The notes under the pieces: model-generated
What the model saw: only the letters and a program-made list of their open reading frames with translations
What the model was told of the DNA's origin: nothing
Databases searched by the model: none
Program-made: the position numbers and the translations under genes
NCBI GenBank assembly: GCA_029379385.1
Contig: CM055611.1
Span: forward strand, 25,944,092 to 26,008,091
Direction of reading: 5' to 3'
Length of the DNA stretch: 64,000 nucleotides
Source of the DNA: Quillaja saponaria
Taxonomy: Eukaryota; Streptophyta; Magnoliopsida; Fabales; Quillajaceae
In this document: in pieces, positions 46,624 through 60,192 of the stretch
How the letters are laid out: each line of letters starts with the position of its first letter
How positions within the stretch are numbered: position 1 is the first letter of the stretch

Positions 46624-49600
46624 CTATGAGGAGATCTTTTGAACACCATCATTGTTCCAAGTTCCCAACAATCTGAAGTTCAGCACCTGAGTGGCAAAAA
46701 GCTTTACTGCATGAGCACTGAGACAGGCTGCTATGCATCTACTCATAGTTGACTCTGTAAATACTGGTTGACAAAGAAAAGACATTATCAGTGTCTAACA
46801 AAAACAACAGAGGCAGATTCATACTTCATTATTGTCATCCATCCTGTAAATATGCAGTTTCCCTCATCAACAGCTTGAGAGAATGCTGCCATAAACATAT
46901 GTTGTTTGAAGTGATGCCTACATGCAATGAGATCCTATGCCTAAAAAATAAGAGAGTATCTATTTCCATCATAAAGCCACAGATATTCCAGTAGACCATT
47001 GAAATATGCAGACGGCATCTATTCACCTTTACAAAATGACAGCAATCAAAGTTGAAGCACATATATTGCCTTATCTGTTTGTATATTTGAGCAATTGGAC
47101 ATATACTTTTTAAGTTTGTACAAGCTCTAGTATTATGCTCTTCTGTAGTTCTTGAAACATCAACTCATCATCAGAGAATTGTCTTTTCTAACAGTCTACC
47201 ATCATCGCAACAACATCTAGCTTTCATATATTCTGTCCTTAAAACAATTTAGCGTTATCCACGGATAGTGTTATCTGGGATATAACTAGATCTAAATCAA
47301 CAGTTTGTAATTGTCAATGAAATCTAAAAGTGAAAATGTCAGAAATTGCTGGATGTTTAAAAGCCCAACGGCAACAGATAAATGCCTCGTATGATAACTG
47401 AGGATGGTATATATAAGATCACTATTAATAAATAACGCCAATCTACTGTTTATACAAGAATTGTGGAAGGTAAATTACTAACCTTTCAGTGCCACTATGT
47501 TGGATGATAAAACAAATAAATCAATGATGAAAATCACCAAAGATGGAAATTCCCATACCTATAGGATGCATAATAAGAAGTCAAAGAGATATCTTGTGTT
47601 CCACCAAATATTATGAACTGGAATAGAAAGAGGAGAAGAATAAAAATTAAAAAACCAGTTTCTCTATCTCCTAATTGGACAGTAGAAAACCTATACCATC
47701 ATGGCAATAAGAAAAACCTTGACGTAACTTGAAATCGAGATGGCAAGCACAATGTCTTTGTCCCTGTGCAGTTTAACAAAAATAAGCTAAAGTAACCTTT
47801 TTGATGGTAACAAACTAAATTGAAGACAACAAGTGAAACTCTTTTCAGTCTGCAGTGGTTCCACTTCCCATTTACCCACTTATCGAGATATCAGAATTTA
47901 TCCAATAATTCTCTTCATTTATCTTCTTTCATTTTCATGTTTAATAGTTCAATTCTTACCAGCATACATGAACTTTTGGTGCAAATGACTAAATCATTTT
48001 TCCCTATGTTAACTCAGCTTATGATCACAATTGATTTCAAACTAGCTACGATTTCTTTTCTCAACTTATAGAGATCAAATGCAGAAATCTTAATTCAGTA
48101 TCATTACTACTTCTATAACTTAGCACAAAATTTTGACCTACTTACCCCTCATTGTATCCAGTCTACCTATTAAACAAGCAACAAAGATTTCTGATGTAAC
48201 TAGCTACTGGTAAACACTCACGGTCTGTTATTACAAATTGTATTTACACTATTACTTGTAGTTGTAAACTTTGCTCACAATGCTTAATTCTAAATTGAGA
48301 ACTGATTTACTCTTTACCAATGTAAGAGCAAAGTTGCCAAAAGTGGCGCATCTCAAGTGTCCAGGTGCCATGAAAAGAATCTTAAACATAAAACACCAAC
48401 TTTAAGGTAGCAAATAGAGTGGTTACCTGGGGTTGCCAAGAGATGTCCTCAGAAATATCCTCACCATAATAAGAAAAGTAGAAAAAAACATCAAGTTTCC
48501 AAAGAAGACATCCATCAGCATCTGCAATTAATAGTCGTAAATTTATTCATCAGATTTGATATAAAATCCAAACCTACTTCTTAGATAAAGATTAATTTGT
48601 CGTTATATATAGATTTGCAGACCTTCCAACATGTCAAAATTAATAAAGTGAAGCTCCTGGAAGAACCCCAGTCTTCCCTGCTGCTTTCTAAAATTAGACT
48701 CCTGTCTTGAAGATTACTAAGGAATCCCAATATATGGAATCATGAGGATAAATATTTGTCTTTTTGGCCATAAAAATTTAGATAATAATTGTTTACAAAT
48801 TACAATGGATACAAGCATCCAAAAGAAGAAAACTAAGAGTCGACTTCCAGAATAAGCCCTGCAAACCCATAAATACGAACATGTTAGATAATGAAGCAGT
48901 ATAATTAAGATTATACATATATAAACTGAATGATTACTACTACAAATAACAAATACTACTCTCTATAAACCACCTGTCAGCAATGAAACATCTTACATTC
49001 TGGGTCCATAATACAAAATCCAAAATAATGGGAAAGTGTAAAAAAGAAAAGAAAAGAAAAAGATATGCCAAACTTTAAAAAATCCCAACTAGAAAAGTGA
49101 TTGGACTACTTGAAGAGACATCTAAACTCAAGAATGAAATACTGAAATGATTATACAGCCAATAAAAAACAATATAGAAGTGAAATAACTCATACATACT
49201 TCAGTTTCGACAGTTTCTTGATTGAGCACATTGTAGAGCAGATGCCTATATGCCTTGGGTTTGTGAAGAATCAAATCTATTAGAAGAATCTACAGAAAAA
49301 TGAAAATCAATGGGAACAACATAAATTCATAGATAGACCAAATCATCAAATGGGTATTAAGCATTAGCTAAAAAAAAACATACTTTAAATAAGTATAATT
49401 CAAGTTTTTCAAAGGGGTTGTGTACCATGACTTCACACTCTATGTATTCGTCTGCAACAGCTTTGCAATTCTCCTATCGAGCAACAATTTGAAACTCAAT
49501 TTGCTAATATAAAAAATTACATGAAAAAATTTAGAATTGAAAGTGAATTAGAGGATAATTGAAAAGCTTACACATTTCATCAGTCGAATGTTACCCGGAG

Positions 49601-49658
49601 AGTACTGCACGTAAAGTGTTTTGATCGGAAACCCGCACTGAACACATCTGTACGCCAT
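46624..49658 (-). CDS. ARV1: ARV1 lipid/sterol homeostasis protein
   Basis: Nine small exons on the minus strand: 49658-49572, 49473-49426, 49289-49200, 48858-48813, 48705-48623, 48521-48427, 47763-47697, 47558-47483 and 46754-46624. Phases agree throughout and the joined product is 240 residues, normal for plant ARV1. The ARV homology domain opens the protein: zinc-ribbon cysteines C5-x2-C8 and C29-x2-C32, with the hallmark YVQYSPGNIRLMKC between them, followed by YIECEVM and LIDLILHKPKAYRHLLYN. Downstream are hydrophobic helices (FFGNLMFFSTFLIMV, VFLIAMMVWEF, LVIFIIDLFVLSSNIVAL) and the conserved tail FRLLGTWNNDGVQKI. ARV1 is an ER membrane protein needed for sterol distribution and GPI-anchor intermediate handling in yeast and plants. 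Each exon is under 135 nt, so a simple ORF scan misses the gene. Confidence 0.95.
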
Positions 49659-52600
49659 TGACACCCTCTGAGTAATCGGATTCTCGGCTCTACGGTAAAA
49701 CGAGAAAGTATTTCTTTTTTTTTTTCTTTTTGTTCTTTTTTTTTATGCTTTCAGAAAGTTTGAAGTTTCAGGCTTAGATATGAGCCCAAAAGGCAGATAC
49801 TTGATGAAGTTTGGCCCATTAAATAGTTAATGCCTTTTTTCTTTTCTTTTTGCTAAACTAATTAGTTAAATGCATTATTTGTTATTAATTCGATATTTGG
49901 TAAATACCACTTTACTCACCTGTCATTTATATTATTGTCACTTTTTGGTAGTAAGAAATTGAAAAAAAATAAAAAAAATTATATATATAATTCTTCTTAT
50001 ATTATATATTTTTTTATAATTTTTAAAAAAATAAGATAATATTAGCTATATTGTGTTTGAAATAATTAATATATATAAATGTAACTCACGTAACAAGTAA
50101 ATTAGTATATTTATATATATGCTGCGAATTAGTATAATATATATTCTAGCTAGCTACTAATTATTAATTTGTAGTTTGCTTATCTATGATGCTAATTTTA
50201 TTTTTTATTTCTTATTTTTAGGCCGAGTTTGTCCCTCTTCATTCTTATAATTCAATTTCAGTATATATAAGATAAAAGTGTGGGAATTTGAAATGGTATT
50301 GATTCTTTAACTCTAGAAGAAGAAGTAGTTGATGAAAAAATGCAAAGAATTAATTCTAGCTTCTTACTCTCATCAACTAATTTGTATGTTCGAAAATGGT
50401 AAAGAAGTATATATATAGATGCTAGCTAGAAATATAGATATATAGAGGCAGGCAGTGGTCCATTTTAGAATTTGGATACAACTAGAATGATTTGGATTGA
50501 TCACTGATGTGCAATGCATGCGTCCAGGTTATCAAGTTTGCAGTTAATTAATGAAAGATCACAAGAAAAGAAGAAAAATATTAAAGAAGGTTTACGATTT
50601 TTATGGTCCAAGATGCTTGCATGTTCATCATGAATCTTGCATCCCCCTCTCAATAGGCCTATGACATCTATACTTTCCCTAGGGTAGGGTACTTTTTCTT
50701 TTCCCTTTCTTTCTAGGATTTTCCCTTGAGAATGGGGTAGTATTATTACATGTATTTCATTTATTTATTTAATTCATATCAATATATATATAGAAATTAA
50801 ATTATTTTAACGTACAAATGCTAAGTTGAGATAATATAGATTGATGTTAAAAATATACTTTTATAGAATATATATGAGTTTTTGTTAAAAATTCAGGAAT
50901 CACTAATAAATAGTAAGGATTAAATGATATATTTTTAATTAATGAGCTAAGATTGTAATGACTAAATATTAATTATCCACGTATAAAAGTTTATATATCT
51001 AATTTGACATTTATTACAAGATAATGAATTTTGAGTTATACAATTAATGAATTATTAGTACTACACATGCATTAATTACTCTCTCTTTAATAGGTTCGTT
51101 ATATCAACCTTGCACATGCACTTTTTGATCACTTACTAATTAGAACTTAGTCTATTGATCTAAAGAGGAAGAGAAAATTAACAAGTCTTTTTTTTTTTGG
51201 TATATAGTTGAAATTCTACTTATAACCTTAATAATATATATATATTCAAAAATTGGTTAATTCATGTTGGAATCTAATATAGCTTAGCCTTTTCTATTCC
51301 TTTTAGATTTTTTTACTAAGAAATAAATATATTTAGCTATTTAATTGAATAATGTTTTATATTGTTTATTTTTCATGTACACTATGAAGTTAGGGTTAAA
51401 TTGAAGCACCAAAGATTTGTTTAAGCATACAAGTTTACATATAATTTTTCAAGTCTTGTTTGAGTTTCTCTCTTGTCTCCGATGACTCCCTATATATGAA
51501 ACTTTGATATTTAATTTTAATTTACATTTTGGATGAGTGATCGATGCATGCATGCTACAATTAATATATATTTTATTTTAGTTAGATTAATCATTTAATA
51601 GAATAAGGCAAGATAATATCCGGATTTAAATTTATATAATGAAGATATCGATATCATCAATAACTTCGACATGAATTTTTTTTGTGGATATCAAATACAA
51701 CTCAATAGAGTGATAGCATTTATCTTAAAATTTTCATTAATTAAGGTATACAAGTCTTATATATTGTGTTGTGCATCTTTACTTTCCCGTAGCTCACCAT
51801 GTTAGAAGTGATATAATCGACTAAGTTATATTTAGCTGATATAAGTAATATCTATTAGACAAAGATCAGCTACCTAGCATTCATAATTGAATTAATTAAA
51901 CAGGTACAATTTTCTTTTTACAAATGTAAAATGGGAATTATATTTCGACAAGCACTAAACGTTTGAATATATATAGCCGAATAAGGTCACTAGCTTATAG
52001 TATTTCATTCATGTAATTAATCGACCAAAAAAATAGCCAATGATTAACACAATTCTGCATTTTCTAACAGGAAATTCTGCAAATTTTAAAACAGTAGTCT
52101 AATAAAATCACATTCTGTAAAATCAATCATGCCCATGGTTAATGGTCTTTCTAGTTACCAGCTAGTTAGCTAGTCCATTTAGTATATTGAAGAGGAAAAC
52201 AACACCACTGAGTTTCAATTTCTTTATTAACCGATGCATATCTTAAACTATTTCAATCTCTAATTTCAATTGGAAAACTAGTTTTTGAACACAGTCTTTT
52301 ATATATGTGTGTGTATTGGGTTGCCAAGTGTCTATTTGTCAACCAAATTAATTCACAATGAGAGTAAGCAAGACCATTGCTCACTTTCAATTACTAATCT
52401 GCAGAATTTCAAGGGACACTATGATTCTTTCTAGTGACAACCAAATCATGTAGTATGAACAATCAAATATAAGGTATAATTTCTTGATGAATTTCTGTAG
52501 CAAAAGTCAGAAATACACTAAGGGCTCGTTTGACATATCGTATAAGACTATATAACATATAGGCTGTATAATTATACTATTGTCTTATACTGTCATGTTA

Positions 52601-53470
52601 TCCTTATACGTTATACGATACACCAAACAAGTTATAAGTATTTAATAGTAACAAGACTATGTGATATGTAGCCCAAACATTATACCAAAGCATTAAATTA
52701 GTTTTGATTCTTTTTATGTAACCACACAATCACTAATAACTTTAATTGGATTTCTTAATTAAGATGAGTACTAGCCATCAGAACTAAGACAAAAGCATTA
52801 AATTTGTTCTAATAAGTAACTAATACCGTTACAGTGTTGTCTCAGATAGACAACTCTATTTTGATTTCAAAAGGCGAAGTCCATGCTATCTTTAATAAAT
52901 TAAAACCTTAAAAATAGTTAATTTTTCTTCATGCTAAATGTAATCCAGAAAAGAAGGCGGCTGTTTTTTGGTAGTAAGACAAGACAAAGACAAGACAAAA
53001 AAAAAAGTTACCAAGAATTGGAACAAAGATAACTACTGCATGTATAGTGATCAATAAATGATACCCATGATGTAGCAATAGGTGTTGGAAACTTAATCAA
53101 AATGGATTTAGAAATCAGAACAGAAAATTTACCTTTTTACAGCTAGCAGTTCAGAACTTTCTGCGCCCATTGCCTGCAAAGCTAGAATGCCTCACTAACA
53201 GCAGCAGCTAGCAGCAGAAGCAGTTGTATGAACAACATCAACCCCCAACATGGGTAACAGAAAACAAATAATAGAGAAAGAAAAAAATAAACAACCTTTC
53301 ATGATTTGTCCAGTAGCATACTATATATGAACCATTAAATGCTGTTAATAAAGATTAGAAAGAGAGAGACATTTTGGGATAGACTATAGAGAGAGAGTGT
53401 GTGAACAGTAAGAAAAAATAATTACTACTCGCAGAAATGAAATAACATACTAAATTTATAAGCATATATG
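49659..53470. other. AT-rich intergenic region between ARV1 and the NGATHA gene
   Basis: No gene seen. The GGCCCA at 49813-49818 is a site II-like motif about 155 bp upstream of the ARV1 start. A MITE-like element near 52519-52640 is listed separately. Confidence 0.5.
52519..52640. mobile_element. MITE-like element
   Basis: Begins GGGCTCGTTTGACATATCG and ends with an imperfect reverse complement (TTATACGATACACCAAACAA at about 52611-52631). The GTTTGG-type ends resemble hAT-like MITEs. The interior is composed of palindromic TATA-rich sequence. Boundaries are approximate; a related end (AGCCCAAAC near 52671) could extend it. Confidence 0.5.
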
Positions 53471-53632
53471 TCAATGATATATATGTGTATTGTATTTATA
53501 CACAATTGAAAGATCTGAAGTCTGAGTTTCATCCATTGATTCCCATTTCCCAGTATCCCAATCTTCATTAGTCCCATCTTGAATGATTTTCTTCAGAACC
53601 TTCAAACCCCAACTAAGTAATGCATTGAGCAT
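53471..53632 (-). CDS. possible small protein ORF, 53 residues
   Basis: Starts at ATG 53632 and ends at TGA 53471-53473, 187 nt downstream of the NGATHA stop on the same strand. The predicted peptide (beginning MLNALLSWGLKVLKKIIQDG, with a later WDTGKWESMDETQTSDL) has a non-random look: an amphipathic basic helix then an acidic Trp-containing segment. I know no family for it. It could be part of the NGATHA 3' untranslated region, an alternative terminal exon (an acceptor-like CTTAG lies near its start) or chance. Confidence 0.25.
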   Translation of the reverse strand: MLNALLSWGLKVLKKIIQDGTNEDWDTGKWESMDETQTSDLSIVYKYNTHIYH

Positions 53633-53818
53633 TTAATTGAAAATGTACTAATAAAGCTCAGAAGTGCTAAGATACTAAGTAGTAATCAGAAAGATGAAGA
53701 GAAATTTAAAATCCCTTTTTAAGTTTTACCTAAAGATAAAAATAAAATAAATTGCTGCAAAGGAGATCTATATTGAAGCTTTTCTGTCTTTCTTTCTTGT
53801 TCCACATTTGGTCAATCT

Positions 53819-55211
53819 TCACTGGAAATTATACTGCATTGAAGTTTGCCCTTTGTCCGGAAACCTTGCTGGATTAAACGATGACATTGGAGCACCATTG
53901 GCTAACCTCAATTGAAGAGAAGAGGATGGTAAATGAGGAGAAACAACTGAATTGGGCAAAATTGTTCCATGTGTTACTTGAGTAGTAGTTGAACCAATAG
54001 TTGAAGGCAATATGCAGCATTGAGCTGCTGGTTCTTCTTCTTCTTCAGGACAATATTCCATGTTAACCCCAAATAGCCTTAGTCTTCTTGATGTAGTAGT
54101 AGTTTTAGTCCCATGGTGGTGATGACCAACTGGCACAGAATCAAACACCATAGGTGCATCCACACTACTACCCTCCTGTTGTTGTACCATTGCCGGGTTA
54201 TTTCGGTAATTAAACACCGACCCAGTTCCTGAATTCACATCATAATGGTAATTATGATGATGATAAGGATGATGGTTATGGTGTTGATGTTGAAGTTGAT
54301 GTTGATGATGAATGTTGTAATTCACATAGCTTGGGGCTGATTGAGGCAAAGAGTAAAGCCTACCACTCCATCTGATTGAGTAAGGAGACAAGTACTGGTG
54401 TTGATTAGGAATCAACAAAGGTGTAATCAGAGAAGTGTTTAGATCAGTTGGAGAGTGATTATGATCAGGACGGCGCCTCCAATCTATATACAATCTGTGT
54501 TTGTAAGACTCACCGGCACCGCGTTGAAACGAAACAATATCACCAGCATCAAGCTTTTTTTCCTTCACAAAACGACTCCATCCTTTAGTCATCACATAAC
54601 TCTGGCTGCTATTCCAATAAGAGTACCTGAATCGCCACGGCTTGCCGTTCCGATCTTCAAAATTGAGAAGAAGACCTTTCTCATTTGATGATGAGTCAAG
54701 TGGAAAGTATTTCTCAGCATGTTGTTTTGGAATGACTAAACGATTAAGTTTGCCAACATCACTTGGGGTAACAACTTTATCAAACATATGTTCTTTCTCA
54801 ATAGGAGTAGTATTGCCAGTGCCACTACCACTGCTACCATCATATGCAATATCTTTGTGTCCAAGTGATAAGTCCATGAACTCTAAGTGGTTGTTCCTGT
54901 TGAAATTGGTAGCTGAATCTTGGATTTGGTGTAACCCTAAGGATATCCAAATTAATGAACTGTAAGATTTAGTTAATTTGGTGAGTACCCACGAAGCATG
55001 CCCATGAACCCAGAATATGAACTAAAAGATTGGGGAAAACCAGTGTAATTACTTTTGTACTTGTTGGTTGAAAAAAAAAAAAAAGAGAGAGAAGATAATA
55101 AAGAGGGATATTGAAGAAAAAGAGCTTACTTTCTTCTCTAATTATCTCTTCCTCATCTTCCTCTTCTTCTTTATCAGAATACCCTTTAGCTTCTTCTTGC
55201 ATCAACTCCAT
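53819..55211 (-). CDS. NGA: NGATHA-type B3 domain transcription factor
   Basis: Two exons, 55211-55130 and 54936-53819, joined in phase (A|GG) to 399 residues. Exon 1 encodes an acidic N-terminus ([20 protein letters not shown]). Exon 2 gives the [15 protein letters not shown] motif and then the B3 DNA-binding domain, EEH-like [20 protein letters not shown] to DWRRRP, with the conserved [19 protein letters not shown]. Downstream are His/Gln-rich tracts and the RLRLFGVNM motif, a known B3 repression motif of this family, followed by an acidic stretch. NGATHA factors act redundantly in lateral organ growth, style and stigma development. A single-exon model starting at 54877 would miss the first 47 residues. 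A 5' UTR intron (about 55351 to 55252) is possible, and a (GA)n tract lies further upstream. Confidence 0.92.
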
Positions 55212-55590
55212 GATGAAATTTGAAGACCCACTTTGCTCTAAGCTCTGGATCTCAACAAGAATGTAGTAAAAAATAAATAAAAAGAATAGAATAATGGAAA
55301 AATTTAGGAATTTCAGAAAGTGGGTCTAAGAGTATATATCTAGAATCTCACCTTCAAATAATTGTTTGTTGTTGTGAAGATTCTTCCTTTTTTTCTTCCC
55401 CACCCAGATTTCTGAGGCTTCGAGAAGAAACAAAAGGGAGTTGTCTGTCTCAGCCTCAAACTGCACAATTATATGAGTCGCTGCCTTCTTATTTAATTTG
55501 ACCAAGAACCTTCAAACCCTAAGCAAAGACAACCATGGACGAAACAACGAGAGGGTCAAGTTGTTTGATATTGTTGACCTATATAGCATA

Positions 55591-55623
<33 letters not shown>

Positions 55624-55700
55624 CTAAGAGTGAGTGAGTGATAGAGAAGATGATATGGATTTTACTTGACAACTAGTTACTTACCTCACTGAAAAGGAAG
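55212..55700 (-). promoter_or_regulatory. 5' leader and proximal promoter of the NGATHA gene
   Basis: Contains a consensus donor (GAAG|GTGAG at about 55351) and a possible acceptor near 55252 suggesting a leader intron, plus a (GA)n tract at 55596-55622. GA tracts in plant promoters can recruit BPC proteins; that link is inference. Confidence 0.4.
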
Positions 55701-58700
55701 AAGCTTCTTTACAACTAGGAAGGGAAAAAAAAAAAAAAAAAAAGCAAATTTGGTTAATTTTCTTTAACATTTTAATTTATTCTTAGATGAGAAAGAAGAG
55801 GTGGGGGAAGAGAGAGAGAAAGCCAGCCATGAGATTGAGATTGAAAGAGAAGATTTTTACGTAGGGGCCCATGAACACTGTACATTAGGGTCATGTGAGC
55901 CACTTGTCGTTTTCATCATATTTGGGATATAATGTACGTGTTTCATCTGCTTTAAGACCAACAATCCAGTTGTTTCAGAAGGAATAAGGTTAATTGTGTT
56001 GGATTAGTTTCTATATACATATATATTTTACATTTCTTAATTAACTCCTTCTTAAGTTGTTTAGTTTTTCAAACACAATGGAATCTTAAGTCCGAATGAA
56101 AAGATAAATTGTAGCTGATGATAAATTATTATTTCGTCTAATTAAAAGTTTTAACTTATAATAGAAGAATACATGTATACATCTCACATTAATTCAATAT
56201 TTTTGATCTAATATTATAATTTTTATGATCAATAGTCATGAGTTCGATTTTTTTTGTCACATATTTTTATCTTTAAATTTTTAGTACAAATATGAGAAAG
56301 ATTATATAATTTTTCACAGTCACAAACATTATTAACTATATTAGATTCAAAACTAACTTTATCAAAACTCGTGAATGTGGATCAAATACTGTTTTTAGCT
56401 GTGGGAAATTAAGGCTCGTCGTCAATTGTAATAATAATATTTAAAAAGAAAACAAAACCCAAAACAAAGAGATTCAAAGAAAAAAAGTAGCAATAATAGT
56501 GAAGTACTAGAAATTATATACAATTAATTAGTTATGGGCTACTAGTTGTTGTAGGGAGTGGATGGTCTATTGGTCTACATATAGTTAGGTTTTGATGAGT
56601 TTTATTTTTGACTTTTGGTGTAATTGAATTGATTGTGTGCTGGTCCAGCTGCTAGTAGGGAAAGAAAGCTAGCTAACTAGCTAAGGCATAAGGGAATGAA
56701 ACAGACCGCCCTGCAGGCGCCTCCTACCACTTTTATATCCTCTTGGTTTTGAGAATAAAAGATTCCTCCAATCATAAATACTACCATATTTCACATGCTT
56801 GGAATTTACCTAATATTAAAAAATATATATACAGATACAAAAATAGAAAAATAGTGAAAATTTTAAAAGTGTAAACATTGTTTTATTTAACTAAAATCAA
56901 GGAGTGGAGACTTGAATTAAGGATAGTTAGCGTTTTCATAGTCAGTGATCGTGAATGAAATATTAATTTTTTTTAAAATTAGAATAAAAAAATCTTCTTC
57001 TAGAATAAATAGGTTTGTAGGGTATGATAATAATTTTTGTTACCTGTAAAAATATTGATTTTCATAATTAAGAGCAAATTGGCTAAATTAGATGATTTTT
57101 TTTTTTTTATAGAAATATTATTACTTGGTTAATTGTAAATTAAATTTAAGACTAACTTCAATGTGATTCATCTAGTGATAAAAAAGATAGGCTCTTTTCA
57201 TTCATTTCATAGGTTGAATCTCAATTGAAGGGATTGTGGAGAAATCTTCATAGTATGTTTTTTATTTGGTATATTGGAAATAATCTTATACCTACTTATT
57301 GCATTATAAATTTTATTAATATAATTGGGAGCAGAAAAATCAAAAGAAAGAAATTAAAAATTAAACAAAATAAATTAATATTATTTTTATTGCACAACTT
57401 ATAATTGTATTGTATATAAAATTTATGTCTCTTTGTGTGTGCATGGTTGACCCAAATTGATCATCAAGTGGGACATTCATGCATAGTTCAAAAAAAAAAA
57501 AAAAAACAGAAGCCTTCCTTTTAATTAATTTTTAAAAACATGGTCTCAAAATAAATTGTATTCTCTTGAGATTTGAGAAGAGACATCGTTAACCCTTCAG
57601 TTAATATTAAGATTGATGCAAGTAAAAAATTAATTAGCATGTACTTCAAAAAAATTTGGGTATATATTAATTGTGTAGTACTTAATTGGCCTTTATTTTT
57701 GGAAACAAGTTCATAACAGCTACCTAGACCGGCCTGTACATTACATTGGAGCATGAAACAACTGCAAACAGCTGCTAGACCGGCCAGTATTGTATTGGTG
57801 CTATGGAGAAAATTTAAGTTATTTGATTTCATAGTATTCGTATTTTTAAGCATAGACAATTAGAGTCGAAAAACATGTCAAACGATCATTTTCATTGTTT
57901 GGTTTTGTAATATCCGACTGAATTAGCCTGGTAAATCAAATTATTATCTATACACGTTTATAACTGAAGTATTTGCTCTGTAGATTAAGAGGTGTCTTAT
58001 ATCATATTATAAATTAATGAAGTGTTACATTGTTTTCTTGAAATAATAAAACAGCCAGAAAAAAAAAACACTAAAAGTTTGATATTGTTTTATGGAATTA
58101 TGTTCTTTCTTTGTAGTTGAATTGTAACTTTCAAAATATATAGGAAGGCAAACATAATGGTCCTGCTCTTCTTGATAATGGATTATATTTTATATTTTTC
58201 ATGTGTAGTTAACCGTACTACTGAAATTGCTATAGCATGATCAGTGTGCTGTGTGACCGGTAAGTACTGTCATGCATGTAACGTAAGTGGTCCATTTTGT
58301 ATATAGTCCACTAATCTGGGTTGGACAGTACACCATGTTTATTATTTTCTCTTAATTTTATTGTATTCATGAATCATGCAGACAATGAGACAAGCAAAAA
58401 GTTTGATATTATCATACCTCAACTTGTAGAGGTAGAGATATTAATTAATTTAGTGAAGGTAAAAAATAATAATAATAATAAAAAATAAGATTAAGAGGAA
58501 TAGTGCTGGTGATCATATTTCAACTACTATGCATATGCATGAACAGGAAGGTTGATCTCTTGGATATTTTGGAATTAACACTAATATCTAAATTAGATTT
58601 GGTAGGTTGTTACAATGATTTAAGTGCTATACTATTCATTAACGTGCATTCCCTAGCTTTTGAAAGCTCCAATTCATAAAAAGTATATATATGAAGTTGT

Positions 58701-60158
58701 TGTTGTTGTTTTTTTTTTTTTTTTTTCTTTATGGTATATATATTAAATTAAAGGTTTATATTACTAGTTGTTGAATTATACAAATTTTTTTTTCTTTTCT
58801 CATAAATAATATTTCATTGTGATTTCAGTTAATCGAGAAGTTGAGATCTCCAATTTAAAAGTATCAAGGTTTAACTACTAACATTAATGTATTATGTTTG
58901 TAAGAAATAAAAATTTCATATTATGTTGTTTTAAGTAATTTATTAACATTGACAATATTGGTGCATATCTAAGTTTGAATTTTATCTTTGCTTGTTCTCA
59001 TAATTAAATTTTTATGTAAACAGAAAAGAAGCTGAGATTTCATTTAAAAAAAAGTTAAGATAATGTATAATTTTATAGCTTGATATACATGTGAATTATA
59101 CCTATAATTTTATCATGTTTCATAGAGATCATACAATCTCTAAATTTTAAATATAAAAGTCCGTTTACTTTAACTCTTAAAGTAATAGAAAATATTCACT
59201 TTTTTGTTAAATACCCAAAAGTGATCAATTCCGTAAAATTAAGATATATACATATACTTATATACCAGATATCAAATACTTTCAAAAAATGGTTCCAATT
59301 TTTTTTTACTGATGAAGAAGGTGTAATTAAATACTCAAAAAACACACACACGAAAAAACGAATATTATATATTGGATTTTTCTAATTAGTATTTTAAGAA
59401 CATTTGTTAAGCTCCAATAAATATAGTGTTTGGAAATTAAATTTATTCAAAAATAATAATTTATACATAAAATAATATTAAAATTATAATCAATTATTGT
59501 AATAAATATTATAAAATTTTTATTTATAAAAACCTTAACCAGTGTCTTCGTTTAAAAAATCCTTACATATTATATAAAATGGAATATTATATGTAATTGT
59601 AGTAATTAATTATTTAGTTTTTTTTGCAAAGTGGTCTATACTTTTATTTTTATTTAATTATTAAGTAATTTTTTTAATGTTGATCTTAACTAATTATCTT
59701 TTAATTTTGATTATTTAATATTTACAATTTTTTTAACGGATGTTCTAAAAATTAATTAAACTGCAATAATAAAATATACACTTTAAGAATAAAATTTTTT
59801 TCAAAAATAAAATAATTTCTAAATTAAGTAACACTTAAAATTATAAATAAATATCATAATAAATATTATAAATTTTAACAAATGCCCTACACTATAGACA
59901 GATTCTTGTATTTGTGGCGGTAATCAATTAAGTACTATGCAAAGAGTTGCTTAAAGAGTAACATTTACCGAGACTTTCCTAGGAAATGTCACTGGCATCA
60001 TATCACATGTTAACAACAGATCATCATCAGCCTCATCAGCCTTAGAATATTAGATTCCACAAGTAAGGTGGTGCCGCCACACAGCTAAGCTACTTAAAGC
60101 CCCCATCTTGTTATTTTCTATTGGGATTGAGGCCTTCAGTGTATTGGGGAATGGGGAC

Positions 60159-60159
<1 letters not shown>
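55701..60159. other. AT-rich intergenic region
   Basis: No gene seen on either strand. Near 57721-57786 the motif CTAGACCGGCC occurs twice in direct orientation within AT-rich surroundings. The remainder is low-complexity A/T sequence. Confidence 0.5.

Positions 60160-60191
<32 letters not shown>
60160..60191. repeat. (CT)n microsatellite
   Basis: About fifteen CT units. Confidence 0.9.

Positions 60192-60192
<1 letters not shown>

Noticed and set aside
57521..57859. 112-codon minus ORF
   Set aside because: Lies in AT-rich intergenic DNA with no motif or splice context; composition looks random.
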